Below, piece after piece: positions 24,898-34,439 of a stretch of DNA of 64,000 nt. The stretch spans positions 62,001 through 126,000 of the forward strand of contig JBBAKX010000006.1 of the NCBI GenBank assembly GCA_040403315.1. The letters run 5' to 3'. The notes beneath the pieces are model-generated. The model did not search any database and was not told the origin of the DNA. It worked only from the letters and a program-made list of their open reading frames with translations. The position numbers were made by a program, and so were the translations under genes. The stretch's first letter is position 1; every line of letters starts with the position of its first letter. This DNA comes from CAMCXT01 sp040403315. GTDB lineage: Bacteria; Bacteroidota; Bacteroidia; M30B66.

Positions 24898-27800
24898 TTA
24901 TTGAATCAGTGGAGTTATCTTCTTTTTACGCTTCAGCTGCTTTAGATCATCAAATTCTCTACGATAAAATACGCCAACACCTTGCGTGTAAGGTACATCG
25001 TTGGTTACAAGCAAGTATTGATTCGACCGATTGAATACCTTGATACGGATGTTTCCATCCTCGGTAAGTTTAACTTCGATGTTAAATTCGCCTACCAAGT
25101 TGGAGGTATTGCTAAGGGTTGTATTTGTTGATGTACTTCCATTTCCAAAGCTTCCATCAATCATAACACGGTCGTTGAATATCGCGGTTGACAAGTTCAC
25201 GTTTACTTGATCGTTCGAAGTGATATCCCCTTGGGCATAATTAACACCAATATTGATGTCTTTGCTGAGCTGCGAAAGCATATTATTCAGCTGATTGGTA
25301 AGTAATTCTGAAACGTTGGATCCTACATTTCCGATGTTCGATGCAGTTGATCCTAAGTCTTGGCTAGGTAAAAAACTTCTAAACACCACGAGTGAAAAAA
25401 CTTGTCGGTTGAGGTCGTCTTCACTTACAATTTGCGATTTGAGTAGGTTTCTACTTTGTTCATCTGCATTCGGTAATACAATATCGAATTTTACGGTTGG
25501 CTGCATAAGTTTACCAGTGAGCATCATCATGGCATCAACGTCAATGGCACGTTTCACAGCATCTGTAGAATCGATATTTTTCACCAATTGATAAAGTGGG
25601 GTCCGCACTCGGTAAGCTGCAGTAAGGTCGATGTCGGCATTGTATGGATCGCCTCTAAAGCTGATTACTCCTCCTTTTTGCACGATAAACTTCTTGTTGA
25701 TAATAGATTGCAGAGTAAACAAGTACTCTCCTTTCACGATATTATAATCGCCATAAACATTAAAATCGCCAGCCTCAGAAACTTCTAATCGCAGGTTTGC
25801 GCTTCCATTTCCAGAAATAACATCTCCAACTTTTGGATCGAAAAGCAATCGTGCTTCTGCTTCGGGGGTGACTTCGAGATTGAAATTTAACTCATAGCCT
25901 CTGTTCTCGATTTTTTTCTTTTTTTGCTTTTGAGTTAGTAATTTTTGAGTTGCCGATTCAAAAACGATAAAATCTTTTTGGCTAACATCCGAAGTACCTG
26001 AAAGTGGAAGATTGAAAACTGTTCCTTTTTCAGTTTTCGCATTAATATCCATAACCAGATTGTCGATTGGCCCATATGCATGGAAGTTTCCTGTTATGTA
26101 GCCTGTTCCAAAAAACAAATCACTTTGGGTTTCGTTGGTATTTAATGCTTGTAATTTATCGGCATTGATTCGCACGTCGATTTCAAAATCTTTGAAATAA
26201 TTGTGGGTAATTTTAATGTCGCATTTGGCAATATTCTGATTTACATCTCTCAACATCAGAGTTTTACTCGAGATAAGATTTTTACGAATCTGAACTTTAT
26301 CTAATACTTGGTAGCGTGTGTTTAGAATATCAATTGTAACGAAGGTTCGTTTATCGAAAGATAACTCACCATTTACCACAGGTTTATCGAGGCTTCCAGT
26401 GAGACGTAAATCGCCATCAAGTAAACCAGATATGTTTGATAAAAGATCGGAAACATACGGCTTGAAAAGTTCAAGACGCAAATTCCTGATCTGACAAGTT
26501 AGATCGATGTTATTCTCCTTTTTATCGGGCGAGAAGTGCCCATTGAAAGAAAATTTCCGATATTCATTTGTGCCTAAAAATCCATCAAGGAGCACACGTT
26601 CATTTTCAGGATCCCACTTGGATACAAGGCTTCCATCTCCAATAAAATCTTTATTTACTTGAATGCCTTTGAACTCAATATTCGACTTAAAAAGTATTTG
26701 CCTTCCAAAGTTGGAAATTGAAATAATTCCTTTGGTGCTTCCAGCTAGTTCTATATCGTTTCCAGCGATAAATGGATTTAAATTCTTAAGGCTGAAATTG
26801 TCTAATACAACATCAATTTCATCCTTGGGATTATTGCTAAGCTTTCCATCTACACGCACGAATTCAGATCCGTGCGTAAATGCCATATTGTCGATATCAA
26901 CAACGCCTTTCGAGATGGTGAGTGTATTTCCTTCGTTTACTTGCCAGATGGTATCACCCACTAGAATTAGAGAAGGCAGAAGGTTTAAACTGATATTATC
27001 GCCTTTGAAAATGGCTTTTGCATTTATCTCAGCATCCGACGCGTTAAGTGACCGTTTAGATGCCCAGCCCAATTTGATTCCCATACTGTCGGTGAGAAGA
27101 TCACCTTGAATATTTACATAACGAATGGAAATACTATCTGAAATTGCCATTTCTGGACTTGATGCAGAAATTGAAAGTCTGTTGTTATCGGCTATTGCTG
27201 TGGTTTTAATTTGATCGAAACGAATTCCGGAGGCTACAAATGAAGGCGCTGAAACATCCACTTTGATTAAACTTCTGCCCGAATCAAAGCGACCAGAAAT
27301 TTTTGTTCCGCGCTTAAATTCCAACTCTGGAAAAAACAATTCTTCCAGCAGGCTGATGTCTTTGATGTTTACGTTAAAATTGAAATTTTCATTGAAATCT
27401 AGTGCTGTTTTCGTGGTGTTAATTCTGGTGAAGCTTGGCAGGAAAGTATTGAGTACATCAGCAACTTCATCGGGCATTGCAGCCAAACGGAATGCTCCAG
27501 AAATTTCAGCATCAGCCATATCGCTGTACAATCGAATCTCTCTTGAATAAGCGCTTCCACTGGCCTCGAGCAGAAGATCTTCCATTCTGAAACGTTGGGC
27601 TCCATAAGTCATAGTAGAGTTCATGAGCTCAATTTGACCATAAAGATTATCCAAGTTGTTGCCAGTAAAATTGGACACAATTTCTGTGGAGATAACGAAA
27701 GCTGAATCACGCTTAATAAAGCCGAGGGCATTTAAATCGATGCGGTCGACACTGGCATTAAAATCGAATTTTGAATTGAGTTTTGAAAAATCTGCTAAAC

Positions 27801-29283
27801 CTTGAAAATCGAGGCGGAGATTGGGATCGCTAACCTTGAGCGTACCATTGTATACATTCCGTGCCACTTCACCATTGAACTTCAAATTTTGGTATGGATA
27901 ACCAGAAATGGAAAGATTGCTTAAAGTTCCATCAACGCTAGCGATGAGCAGATCGGGATTAAAACTTTCACCGTGCAAAATAATATCTCCAGCCACCACG
28001 CCCAATGCAGGTTTCGAATGGATAATTTTTCCTAAATCGAAGCCGGGTGTGGCTACAAAACCTTCGTAATAATAATCTTGAATTTCTTCATTGTAACGCA
28101 GGTTTAATTCGGCAGTTACTTTACCAGCTGCTGTTTCAAGTTCGCCTTCGGCAGATACATTGTCGAGTGTTCCCGATAACTTACCTCGGTAGGTGATCAT
28201 GCCGAGGTCTTTAATTTCCTGAGGAATTGGAAGCGGTTTACCTTGAATAAACGGATACGATTTGAGTAGAGCCAAATCGGGAGCAAACGTTCTGAGTTCG
28301 CTCATTTGCAGCGAATAGTAAAGACTATCAGTTTCGGGAAGCCCGATGAATTGGAAATTGCCTAACATCCTCGACTTTTTCCCGAACTCGATTGTCATGT
28401 TTCGGCCTCTAAGGTTTCCAACTGTTCCTTTGAGATTTCCAGCAAGGTTAACATCGAGATTCAATCCACGTAACTCTTCAGCAAACACCGACAATTCGTC
28501 GAGATTTACCTTACTTGATCTGATTTTACTTCTAATTTGAACCGAGTCGACAAATTCGGTTAAATCATCGTACGAAGTATAATCAAACCGAACCTTTCCA
28601 TTTAACTCGCTCTTTTGGGTTTTTGCCTTCAAGTTTGCGAATTCCATGGTGTTGTATGAAACAATAAAATCCGACTTAAACTCTTTCACTTCAAAACCTG
28701 ATGCTTCGGTGCATCGCATATTCCTGATTTCCCCCGACAGAGAATCGCTGATAATAAGGAAACGATCAATTCGGGCGGTAATATCCTTGACTTGAAGGTG
28801 ATCGTAGTTCATTCCATACGAAGTGTCTGGAATGGTATCGCGCAATTCGTATGTAAAGTCGATGTTTTCGAGTTCTGCTTTCCAAAAGAAAATTTCTGGC
28901 GGAACAGAACGGGTTGTGTCTCCGGGCTTTCGAGGTGGATCAATTACATCGAGAATAAATTGGATGTTGAGGTCATCTTCATTCCAAAACTGACGCACAT
29001 TGAACTGTCCGTTAGAGAGTTTCACATGGTCAAAATCGAAATGTGATGCGTTTAGATACACATCATCGAAATTGGCTTCGATCCTATCCATGTACAACAA
29101 GGTGTCTTTATGAAGGTCTTCCACATAAAATCCTTCAAAAACGGCACGATCGAAGAATTGGATTTTGACTTTCCGAATTTCTACTTTCGCACCAATAGCT
29201 TTTGAGATTCTTTCGGCAGTTTTTTGTGCTGCCCAGGTTTGAAATGCTGAATTTTGAACAATAAAGAAGCATCCTGTTAGCAA
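24898..29283 (-). CDS. tamB: Translocation and assembly module protein TamB
   Basis: Very large (at least 1461 residues) AsmA-like/TamB protein expected to span the periplasm as a lipid-conducting or barrel-assembly bridge. The body is repetitive beta structure, and the C-terminal DUF490 domain shows VKGEYLFTLQSIINKKF, GDPYNADIDLTAAYRV and LTGKLMQPTVKFDI. The C-terminus reads GVGVFYRREFDDLKQL. The given 5' end is a TTG codon inside what looks like the N-terminal membrane anchor: the frame stays open upstream to about 29370 and encodes a basic-hydrophobic anchor (RSLIKLLRKITGIFLLSLLV), but contains no ATG, GTG or TTG there. The true start is probably between 29325 and 29349; see findings. Confidence 0.9.
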   Translation of the reverse strand: MLTGCFFIVQNSAFQTWAAQKTAERISKAIGAKVEIRKVKIQFFDRAVFEGFYVEDLHKDTLLYMDRIEANFDDVYLNASHFDFDHVKLSNGQFNVRQFWNEDDLNIQFILDVIDPPRKPGDTTRSVPPEIFFWKAELENIDFTYELRDTIPDTSYGMNYDHLQVKDITARIDRFLIISDSLSGEIRNMRCTEASGFEVKEFKSDFIVSYNTMEFANLKAKTQKSELNGKVRFDYTSYDDLTEFVDSVQIRSKIRSSKVNLDELSVFAEELRGLNLDVNLAGNLKGTVGNLRGRNMTIEFGKKSRMLGNFQFIGLPETDSLYYSLQMSELRTFAPDLALLKSYPFIQGKPLPIPQEIKDLGMITYRGKLSGTLDNVSAEGELETAAGKVTAELNLRYNEEIQDYYYEGFVATPGFDLGKIIHSKPALGVVAGDIILHGESFNPDLLIASVDGTLSNLSISGYPYQNLKFNGEVARNVYNGTLKVSDPNLRLDFQGLADFSKLNSKFDFNASVDRIDLNALGFIKRDSAFVISTEIVSNFTGNNLDNLYGQIELMNSTMTYGAQRFRMEDLLLEASGSAYSREIRLYSDMADAEISGAFRLAAMPDEVADVLNTFLPSFTRINTTKTALDFNENFNFNVNIKDISLLEELFFPELEFKRGTKISGRFDSGRSLIKVDVSAPSFVASGIRFDQIKTTAIADNNRLSISASSPEMAISDSISIRYVNIQGDLLTDSMGIKLGWASKRSLNASDAEINAKAIFKGDNISLNLLPSLILVGDTIWQVNEGNTLTISKGVVDIDNMAFTHGSEFVRVDGKLSNNPKDEIDVVLDNFSLKNLNPFIAGNDIELAGSTKGIISISNFGRQILFKSNIEFKGIQVNKDFIGDGSLVSKWDPENERVLLDGFLGTNEYRKFSFNGHFSPDKKENNIDLTCQIRNLRLELFKPYVSDLLSNISGLLDGDLRLTGSLDKPVVNGELSFDKRTFVTIDILNTRYQVLDKVQIRKNLISSKTLMLRDVNQNIAKCDIKITHNYFKDFEIDVRINADKLQALNTNETQSDLFFGTGYITGNFHAYGPIDNLVMDINAKTEKGTVFNLPLSGTSDVSQKDFIVFESATQKLLTQKQKKKKIENRGYELNFNLEVTPEAEARLLFDPKVGDVISGNGSANLRLEVSEAGDFNVYGDYNIVKGEYLFTLQSIINKKFIVQKGGVISFRGDPYNADIDLTAAYRVRTPLYQLVKNIDSTDAVKRAIDVDAMMMLTGKLMQPTVKFDIVLPNADEQSRNLLKSQIVSEDDLNRQVFSLVVFRSFLPSQDLGSTASNIGNVGSNVSELLTNQLNNMLSQLSKDINIGVNYAQGDITSNDQVNVNLSTAIFNDRVMIDGSFGNGSTSTNTTLSNTSNLVGEFNIEVKLTEDGNIRIKVFNRSNQYLLVTNDVPYTQGVGVFYRREFDDLKQLKRKKKITPLIQ

Positions 29284-29347
29284 GACGAGCAGGCTAAGCA
29301 GAAAAATTCCCGTTATTTTGCGCAGCAGTTTAATAAGCGACCTGATT

Positions 29348-30370
29348 ATGGAGAAAATGCAACGTCCAGTTTACATTCTTGGAATTGAATCTTCCTGTGA
29401 TGATACGGGCGCTGCGGTTTTGGCAGATGACAAATTGCTTGCCAACATTGTAGCTAGCCAGGAGATACATAGAAAATGGGGTGGCGTGGTTCCAGAATTG
29501 GCTTCCAGGGCACATCAGCAAAACATAATTCCAGTAGTGGAGGCAGCGCTTCATAAAGCAAAAATAAGCAAAGCAGACTTAGCAGCGATAGCTTATACGA
29601 GAGGTCCGGGTTTACCTGGCTCTTTGCTTGTTGGTGGCTCGTTTGCGAAGGGAATGGCAACTGCTTTGGGCATCCCATTGATTGGAGTGAATCACATGAA
29701 AGCGCATATTTTGGCTCATTTTATCCGCGAAGATCGACCGATTCCAGAGTTTCCATTTTTGTGCTTAACTGTTTCTGGAGGCCACACCCAGATTGTGCGT
29801 GTTGATGAACCTTTAAAAATGACCGTGCTTGGTGAAACCCAAGATGATGCAGCAGGTGAAGCATTCGATAAAGCGGCAAAAATCATGGGACTTCCATATC
29901 CTGGCGGGCCTTTCATCGATCAGTTAGCACAAACGGGCGATCCACATCAGTTTGTTTTTCCAGAACCCAAAGCCGAAGGATTCAATTTCAGCTTCAGTGG
30001 ATTAAAGACTTCGTTTCTGTATTTAATCCAAAAGGAAGAAAAGTTAGACGCCGAATTTTTAATGAAGCACAAGGAAAACTTAGCAGCTTCACTTCAATTT
30101 AGCATTGTTAAAATTCTAATAAATAAATTACTCGCAGCTTCAAAATCGACCGGCATTAAGCGCATTGCACTTTCTGGCGGCGTTTCGGCAAATAGTGGTT
30201 TGCGCAGGGCCTTTGGTGAATTGTCGAACGAAGGTTTTGAGACTTTCATTCCACCATTTGAATTTTGCACCGACAATGCAGCAATGATTGGAATCACAGG
30301 TTGGTTTGCCTATCAACAGGGAATTCGGAGCGATATTTCAGAAAGCTCTCAAGCGAGATTGCTATTCTAG
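29348..30370 (+). CDS. tsaD: tRNA N6-threonylcarbamoyladenosine transferase TsaD
   Basis: Transfers the threonylcarbamoyl group to adenosine 37 of ANN-decoding tRNAs. The N-terminus after the start is YILGIESSCDDTGAAVL, the metal-binding motif is NHMKAHILAH, and the ATP/substrate loops are LTVSGGHTQIV, AFDKAAKIMGLPYPGGP and ALSGGVSANSGLR. 340 residues is normal. An ATG at 29357 (MQRPVYILGI) is a second possible start, with GGAG just before it. The gene is head-to-head with tamB and their 5' ends probably overlap. Confidence 0.97.
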   Translation: MEKMQRPVYILGIESSCDDTGAAVLADDKLLANIVASQEIHRKWGGVVPELASRAHQQNIIPVVEAALHKAKISKADLAAIAYTRGPGLPGSLLVGGSFAKGMATALGIPLIGVNHMKAHILAHFIREDRPIPEFPFLCLTVSGGHTQIVRVDEPLKMTVLGETQDDAAGEAFDKAAKIMGLPYPGGPFIDQLAQTGDPHQFVFPEPKAEGFNFSFSGLKTSFLYLIQKEEKLDAEFLMKHKENLAASLQFSIVKILINKLLAASKSTGIKRIALSGGVSANSGLRRAFGELSNEGFETFIPPFEFCTDNAAMIGITGWFAYQQGIRSDISESSQARLLF

Positions 30371-30376
30371 ATTGAA

Positions 30377-30931
30377 TTAAGCTGCCTTTTTTGCAGTGTC
30401 TTTGGCAGTTGTATCATTGTTCAGCTTTTCGAATTCTCGCATCAATTCTTCGTCTGTTTTGCCTAAATTCTTAATCGAAGCTTCAGCATCTTTAGCGAAG
30501 GAATGAGATGGGTACTTTTTCAAAAACTGTTTATAATATTCGCCCGCTTTGGTATCGTCATTTACTTGATTATCGTAAACAAAACCAAGAAAAAACATGG
30601 CTTCAGGCGCTCTTTTTTGTTCCGGGAACTTCTCTAAAAATTTATCTAAGATTTTAATAGCCGATTCGCCCCAACCTAGATTAATACTGATATTGGCGGC
30701 TTTAAATAAGTATTCAGGAGCTTTTGGGTCTTCTGGAAATTTAACAGCAAAATCATCATATTCTACTTGCAAATTGTAAGCAGCCACTTCATTGATTGGA
30801 TTACCATTGGCATCGAGCAGTTTCTTTTCAAGTTCTGTGATTTTGGTTGCTGCCTCTTCGCTGCTATTTCCGCAAGATGTAACAAATATTGTGAGGATAA
30901 ATAGCAAGCCAATTGTAAGTTTCTGAATCAT
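30377..30931 (-). CDS. Tetratricopeptide-repeat lipoprotein
   Basis: A 184-residue lipoprotein: MIQKLTIGLLFILTIFVTS precedes Cys20. The mature protein has about two or three TPR-like repeats (AIKILDKFLEKFPEQKRAPE followed by AMFFLGFVYDN; AGEYYKQFLKKYPSHSFAKD), similar in style to BamD but shorter and without its C-terminal part. It probably acts as a periplasmic scaffold; the partner is unknown. Convergent with tsaD, with only 6 bases between stops. Confidence 0.85.
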   Translation of the reverse strand: MIQKLTIGLLFILTIFVTSCGNSSEEAATKITELEKKLLDANGNPINEVAAYNLQVEYDDFAVKFPEDPKAPEYLFKAANISINLGWGESAIKILDKFLEKFPEQKRAPEAMFFLGFVYDNQVNDDTKAGEYYKQFLKKYPSHSFAKDAEASIKNLGKTDEELMREFEKLNNDTTAKDTAKKAA

Positions 30932-30977
30932 AGTAGAAAGTATGTCTTATTAATTTTGGATAAAAATATAAAATTGC

Positions 30978-31541
30978 TCACTTCCTGAGCATAGGAAATT
31001 TCATTCTATAATCAACTTTTACTTGACCTCTTGTGATGTTACCTAATTTCGATTTAAGCAATGTTTTTCTGAGTGTACTGATGCGATCGGTAAAAAGCAC
31101 ACCTTCAATGTGGTCATATTCGTGTTGAATTACACGGGCAAGGATTCCAGAAATTTTCTCTTCGAAAGTGTTAAAATTTTCATCTTGGTAGCGGATCAAA
31201 ATCTCTTTCTGCCGAATTACATCTTCACGAATACCTGGAATGCTCAAGCATCCTTCGTTGAAAGGCCAAGTGTCGCCAGTTTCTTCAAGAATTTGAGCAT
31301 TGATAAATACCTTTTTGCACCCTTTCAATAGAGGTTCTTCATCCGCAAAAGGCGTAGCATCAATTAAAAACAAGCGAATCGACAAGCCAACTTGTGGAGC
31401 CGCCAATCCAACGCCATTGGCATTGTACATTGTTTGAAACATATTGGAAATCAGATCATTCAAATTTGTATAATCTGCAGAAATATCTTGCGCTTTTTGT
31501 TTGAGCACAGGATTACCAAAGGCTACAATCGGTAAAATCAT
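30978..31541 (-). CDS. def: Peptide deformylase
   Basis: Metalloenzyme removing the formyl group from nascent protein N-termini. All three family motifs are present: GVGLAAPQVG (motif 1), EGCLSIPG with the metal cysteine (motif 2) and QHEYDHIEGVLF with two metal histidines and the catalytic glutamate (motif 3). 187 residues. It lies 42 bases downstream of ruvX on the same strand, an association common in Bacteroidota. Confidence 0.97.
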   Translation of the reverse strand: MILPIVAFGNPVLKQKAQDISADYTNLNDLISNMFQTMYNANGVGLAAPQVGLSIRLFLIDATPFADEEPLLKGCKKVFINAQILEETGDTWPFNEGCLSIPGIREDVIRQKEILIRYQDENFNTFEEKISGILARVIQHEYDHIEGVLFTDRISTLRKTLLKSKLGNITRGQVKVDYRMKFPMLRK

Positions 31542-31583
31542 GCTGCAAAAGTAACCAAACGATTAGAAAGATGCATTGGAGAT

Positions 31584-32012
31584 TTAAGAGTTCCTTTTAA
31601 ACTGTTGTTGCTCAAGATAACTTTGTAGAATAATAACAGCTGCCACTTGGTCAGTGTTTTCCTTTATCGCCCTTTGTTTTTTTGATGCTCCTGCCATGAA
31701 CAACGTTTGTGTTGCTATGGAAGATGTAAAACGCTCATCTACTCGTTCAACAGGAATGCTTGGATAGTTGTTTTCGAAGAACTTGACAAAGTTATTCAGT
31801 GCCTCAATCGGACCGCTGAGTGTACCATCGAGGTGCTTAGGCTCACCAATAACGATGGTTGACACATTTTCAGATGCCAAATATTGTTTAACAAAAGGGA
31901 TAAGTTCAGCTTCAGATGTAACCTTTAATACGGTGGCAATCATTTGAAGATTATCGGTAACAGCTATACCGGTTCGTTTGGTACCGAAATCGAAGGCGAG
32001 AATTCTGGGCAT
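31584..32012 (-). CDS. ruvX: Putative pre-16S rRNA nuclease / Holliday junction resolvase RuvX (YqgF)
   Basis: RNase H-fold nuclease of 142 residues involved in 16S rRNA 5' maturation in E. coli. The N-terminus RILAFDFGTKRTGIAVTD carries the first catalytic aspartate, VIGEPKHLDGT the glutamate region, and VERVDERFTS the third acidic motif; the late aspartate lies in KENTDQVAAVIILQSYL. Standard length. Upstream of def on the same strand. Confidence 0.95.
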   Translation of the reverse strand: MPRILAFDFGTKRTGIAVTDNLQMIATVLKVTSEAELIPFVKQYLASENVSTIVIGEPKHLDGTLSGPIEALNNFVKFFENNYPSIPVERVDERFTSSIATQTLFMAGASKKQRAIKENTDQVAAVIILQSYLEQQQFKRNS

Positions 32013-32102
32013 GGTTTAATTTCTTGCAAGAAGCTTAAGTTAGTTTTTAACGAAACACCTGCTATGTGCTCCTTTTATATGAAAAGTTTCGTTTCTTCTT
32101 TA

Positions 32103-32777
32103 TCAAGGACGCTTCACAGGATCATTACCCATCATCACATACTGCAAAATATTTGCGCCCATCTTTAGGGCTTTCTGACGATTAGCTTCAGAGTCTTTGT
32201 GTACACTTTGATCTTCCCAACCATCTCCTAAATCGCACTCGAAGGTGTATAAAACAACCATTCTTCCTTGGTAAAACAAACCAAAAGCTTGCGCTGATTT
32301 TCCATCGTGCTCGTGTATTTTGGGCAATCCGGCTGGAAAATCAAAGGCTTGGTGGAAAATGGGATGCGATGGTGGAATTTCAATTAAATCTAGATCGGGA
32401 AAAATACGTTTCAACTGCGGTCGAATAAACGGATCCATTCCAAAATTATCGTCCACATGAAGAAAACCACCACCTGTTAAATATGCCCGTAAATTATCGG
32501 TTTCGACGGTTGAAAAAACAACATTGCCATGCCCAGTCATATGAATGAAAGGGTAATTAAAAATCTGGGGATCGGCTGCATCAATAGTAGCTGGTTCTTC
32601 ACCAATACCTGCATTCAGATTTCTATTAGCGAATGCGATCAAATTAGGCAATGAGGTAGGGTTTGCATACCAATCTCCTCCCCCATTGTATTTCAATAAT
32701 GCAATTTGAAATGATCCTTGACTAAACACAGTGAGTCCAGAAAAAATTGCGAAAACAAATAGAATTAACTTGTACAT
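32103..32777 (-). CDS. DUF4159 domain exported protein
   Basis: A 224-residue protein with N-terminal signal peptide (LILFVFAIFSGLTVFSQG). The body matches DUF4159: KYNGGGDWYANPTSLPNLI, YPFIHMTGHGNVVFS, LTGGGFLHVDDNFG and the end segment GWEDQSVHKDSE. The fold resembles a glutamine-amidotransferase-like flavodoxin-type domain and the family is of unknown function. It stands 90 bases upstream of ruvX on the same strand. Confidence 0.88.
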   Translation of the reverse strand: MYKLILFVFAIFSGLTVFSQGSFQIALLKYNGGGDWYANPTSLPNLIAFANRNLNAGIGEEPATIDAADPQIFNYPFIHMTGHGNVVFSTVETDNLRAYLTGGGFLHVDDNFGMDPFIRPQLKRIFPDLDLIEIPPSHPIFHQAFDFPAGLPKIHEHDGKSAQAFGLFYQGRMVVLYTFECDLGDGWEDQSVHKDSEANRQKALKMGANILQYVMMGNDPVKRP

Positions 32778-32820
32778 GTATTTTGAACGATAGATTTAGG
32801 TGAACGGTCAAAATTAAGCT

Positions 32821-33411
32821 TTATTCTTCAACAAGAATCTTCCGGAAAGTGAGATTTATTCGAGGTCCAGCATGTGCTCGTTTCGGCAAAGCATGCTTCC
32901 AATTTTCTTGAATTCCCTTCCCCATCAACAATAAACTTCCTGAATTCAGTGAAAATACTTTCTTCAAATTGCTGCGTTGGTTATGCTTTAAGACGAAATC
33001 TCTTGCAAAACCTAAGCTCAAGGAAGCAATCATCGGATTTTCTCCTAATTCGGGCTCGTTGTCCGCATGCCAACCCATACTGTCCTTTCCATCGCGGTAA
33101 TAGTTTATCAGAACTGAGTTAAATGACAAGCCAGTGGTTTCTTCAATTTTTCGAGCAATAATTGCCACTAAATCTGAGAATGGATTTGCGGTTAACGTGA
33201 TGCCAGAATAAGAATAACTTAAACCTTGCGACGATTGCCAAGCGATTAATCTTGGCTGATCGACCCATTTGCCGAACATTCTAATTTTCGGCTGGATCCA
33301 ATCTGTTTCAATCGATAGTTTATCGAAAAACGTGGAAGCTTCTTTCAGTTCAAGGAAATTTTCATCGAACCAACATTCATCTTCACATCCAAGTATTGGG
33401 ATTCTTTCCAT
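32821..33411 (-). CDS. AlkB-like 2-oxoglutarate/Fe(II) dioxygenase
   Basis: Predicted DNA-repair dioxygenase (AlkB homologue) that removes alkyl groups from bases. Iron ligands are visible in GWHADNEPE (His and Asp) and in WKHALPK (His), and the 2-oxoglutarate-binding arginines are in RINLTFRKI. The segment SYSYSGITL and the NSVLINYYRDGKDSMGWH region match the family core. 196 residues from the ATG at 33411; an ATG 12 bases upstream is also possible. It is divergent from the lipoprotein gene at 33472. Confidence 0.92.
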   Translation of the reverse strand: MERIPILGCEDECWFDENFLELKEASTFFDKLSIETDWIQPKIRMFGKWVDQPRLIAWQSSQGLSYSYSGITLTANPFSDLVAIIARKIEETTGLSFNSVLINYYRDGKDSMGWHADNEPELGENPMIASLSLGFARDFVLKHNQRSNLKKVFSLNSGSLLLMGKGIQENWKHALPKRAHAGPRINLTFRKILVEE

Positions 33412-33471
33412 ATAAATAGTCAAAACAAATCGTTTCTAATTATGTTTGCCAGATTTTGTAAAATCAAAAAC

Positions 33472-33975
33472 ATGAAAATACTATTTCAAATCATTGCCGT
33501 GTCGGTAATGTTAGCCTCTTGCGGCTCGGATCAAACTATCACCTATACCTTAAAGGATGTAGAATTTACTGCCGAAGGTCCTCTGTTCGAAGGTCCAAAT
33601 ACTATGCAGTATGAGTTAGCAAATGCAATAAACGATACCTTAAAGAAGGCTGGCTTTACCAAAGATCAACTTGAAAAAGTGCAATTAAAATCTGCTTCTT
33701 TCAGTACAACAGACAGTGTTGGTTTTAGTGCATTTAATTCTATTACATTACAATTAGCTGCACAAAATACCCCTATGACAAATGCTGGAGTAATAAATCC
33801 GATCCCCGCAGGTGCTAAAAACGCTGAGCTAACTGTTTCGAAGGAGGCCGAACTCACCGACTTTTTCATACAAGATAAAATCTTCTTGGTAACAGATGCC
33901 AATCTCTCGAAAGACCAAGATGCAAGTGCCCAATTTAAAGCAAACATCGTTTTTGAACTAACAGTTTCAAAGTAA
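33472..33975 (+). CDS. Small lipoprotein of unknown function
   Basis: A 167-residue lipoprotein from the ATG at 33472: MKILFQIIAVSVMLAS then Cys17 (lipobox LASC). The mature part is beta-rich with no named domain that I recognise. It resembles the lipoprotein at 56362-56904 in layout: a GFT element followed by LEKVQLKSASFS, a mid-protein strand SITLQL, and a final strand NIVFELTVSK. The following DUF2147 gene starts 5 bases after its stop, so the two are co-transcribed. An ATG at 33442 in the same frame would spoil the signal peptide. Confidence 0.8.
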   Translation: MKILFQIIAVSVMLASCGSDQTITYTLKDVEFTAEGPLFEGPNTMQYELANAINDTLKKAGFTKDQLEKVQLKSASFSTTDSVGFSAFNSITLQLAAQNTPMTNAGVINPIPAGAKNAELTVSKEAELTDFFIQDKIFLVTDANLSKDQDASAQFKANIVFELTVSK

Positions 33976-33980
33976 TCCTT

Positions 33981-34439
33981 ATGAAAAATCTATTGTTGTT
34001 GGTGTTAAGCACCTTTACATTGTTTACTAATTCAATTTCTGCTCAGGATCAAGGCGATAGGATTATCGGTATTTGGGAACCAAGCAACGGCAAAGCTCGT
34101 GTTAAAGTTGAAAAAATTGGAACACGCTATTATGGCAAAATTGTTTGGCTTAAAGAACCCAATGACCCTGAAACGGGAAAACCAAAGGTGGATAAAAACA
34201 ATTCAGACGCAAATCTGCAAAACGTTCCATTGAAAGGCTACAGACTTCTAAAAGATTTCAACTTTAAAAGTGGAAATGAATGGGATGGCGGAACGATTTA
34301 TGACCCAGAAAACGGAAGCACCTACGATTGTGTAATTACCATGAAAGACAACAACACACTCGACATCAGAGGCTTCATCGGAATTTCCGCATTTGGAAGA
34401 ACAGATGTTTGGAAACGCCTGCAAACGCAGAAGAAGTGA
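33981..34439 (+). CDS. DUF2147 family secreted protein
   Basis: A 152-residue exported protein; signal peptide MKNLLLLVLSTFTLFTNSIS ends near AQDQ. The rest matches DUF2147: GIWEPSNGKARVKVEK, YYGKIVWLKEPNDP, and DNNTLDIRGFIGISAFGRTD with WKR at the end. The small lipocalin-like barrel probably binds a hydrophobic ligand, but no function has been shown that I can cite. It shares a base with the start of the next gene. Confidence 0.9.
   Translation: MKNLLLLVLSTFTLFTNSISAQDQGDRIIGIWEPSNGKARVKVEKIGTRYYGKIVWLKEPNDPETGKPKVDKNNSDANLQNVPLKGYRLLKDFNFKSGNEWDGGTIYDPENGSTYDCVITMKDNNTLDIRGFIGISAFGRTDVWKRLQTQKK

Noticed and set aside
25295..28540. Several plus-strand open frames inside tamB
   Set aside because: They lie opposite a continuous 1461-codon frame with conserved TamB features and have no motifs of their own.
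29261..29283. LLTGC near the given tamB start, which looks like a lipobox
   Set aside because: The upstream frame shows that this is the end of a longer hydrophobic anchor, as in other TamB proteins; lipidation is not expected.
30361..30400. CTGC/GCAG mini-hairpin with T run after tsaD
   Set aside because: The stem is only 4 bp and lies within the coding end of the convergent TPR lipoprotein gene.
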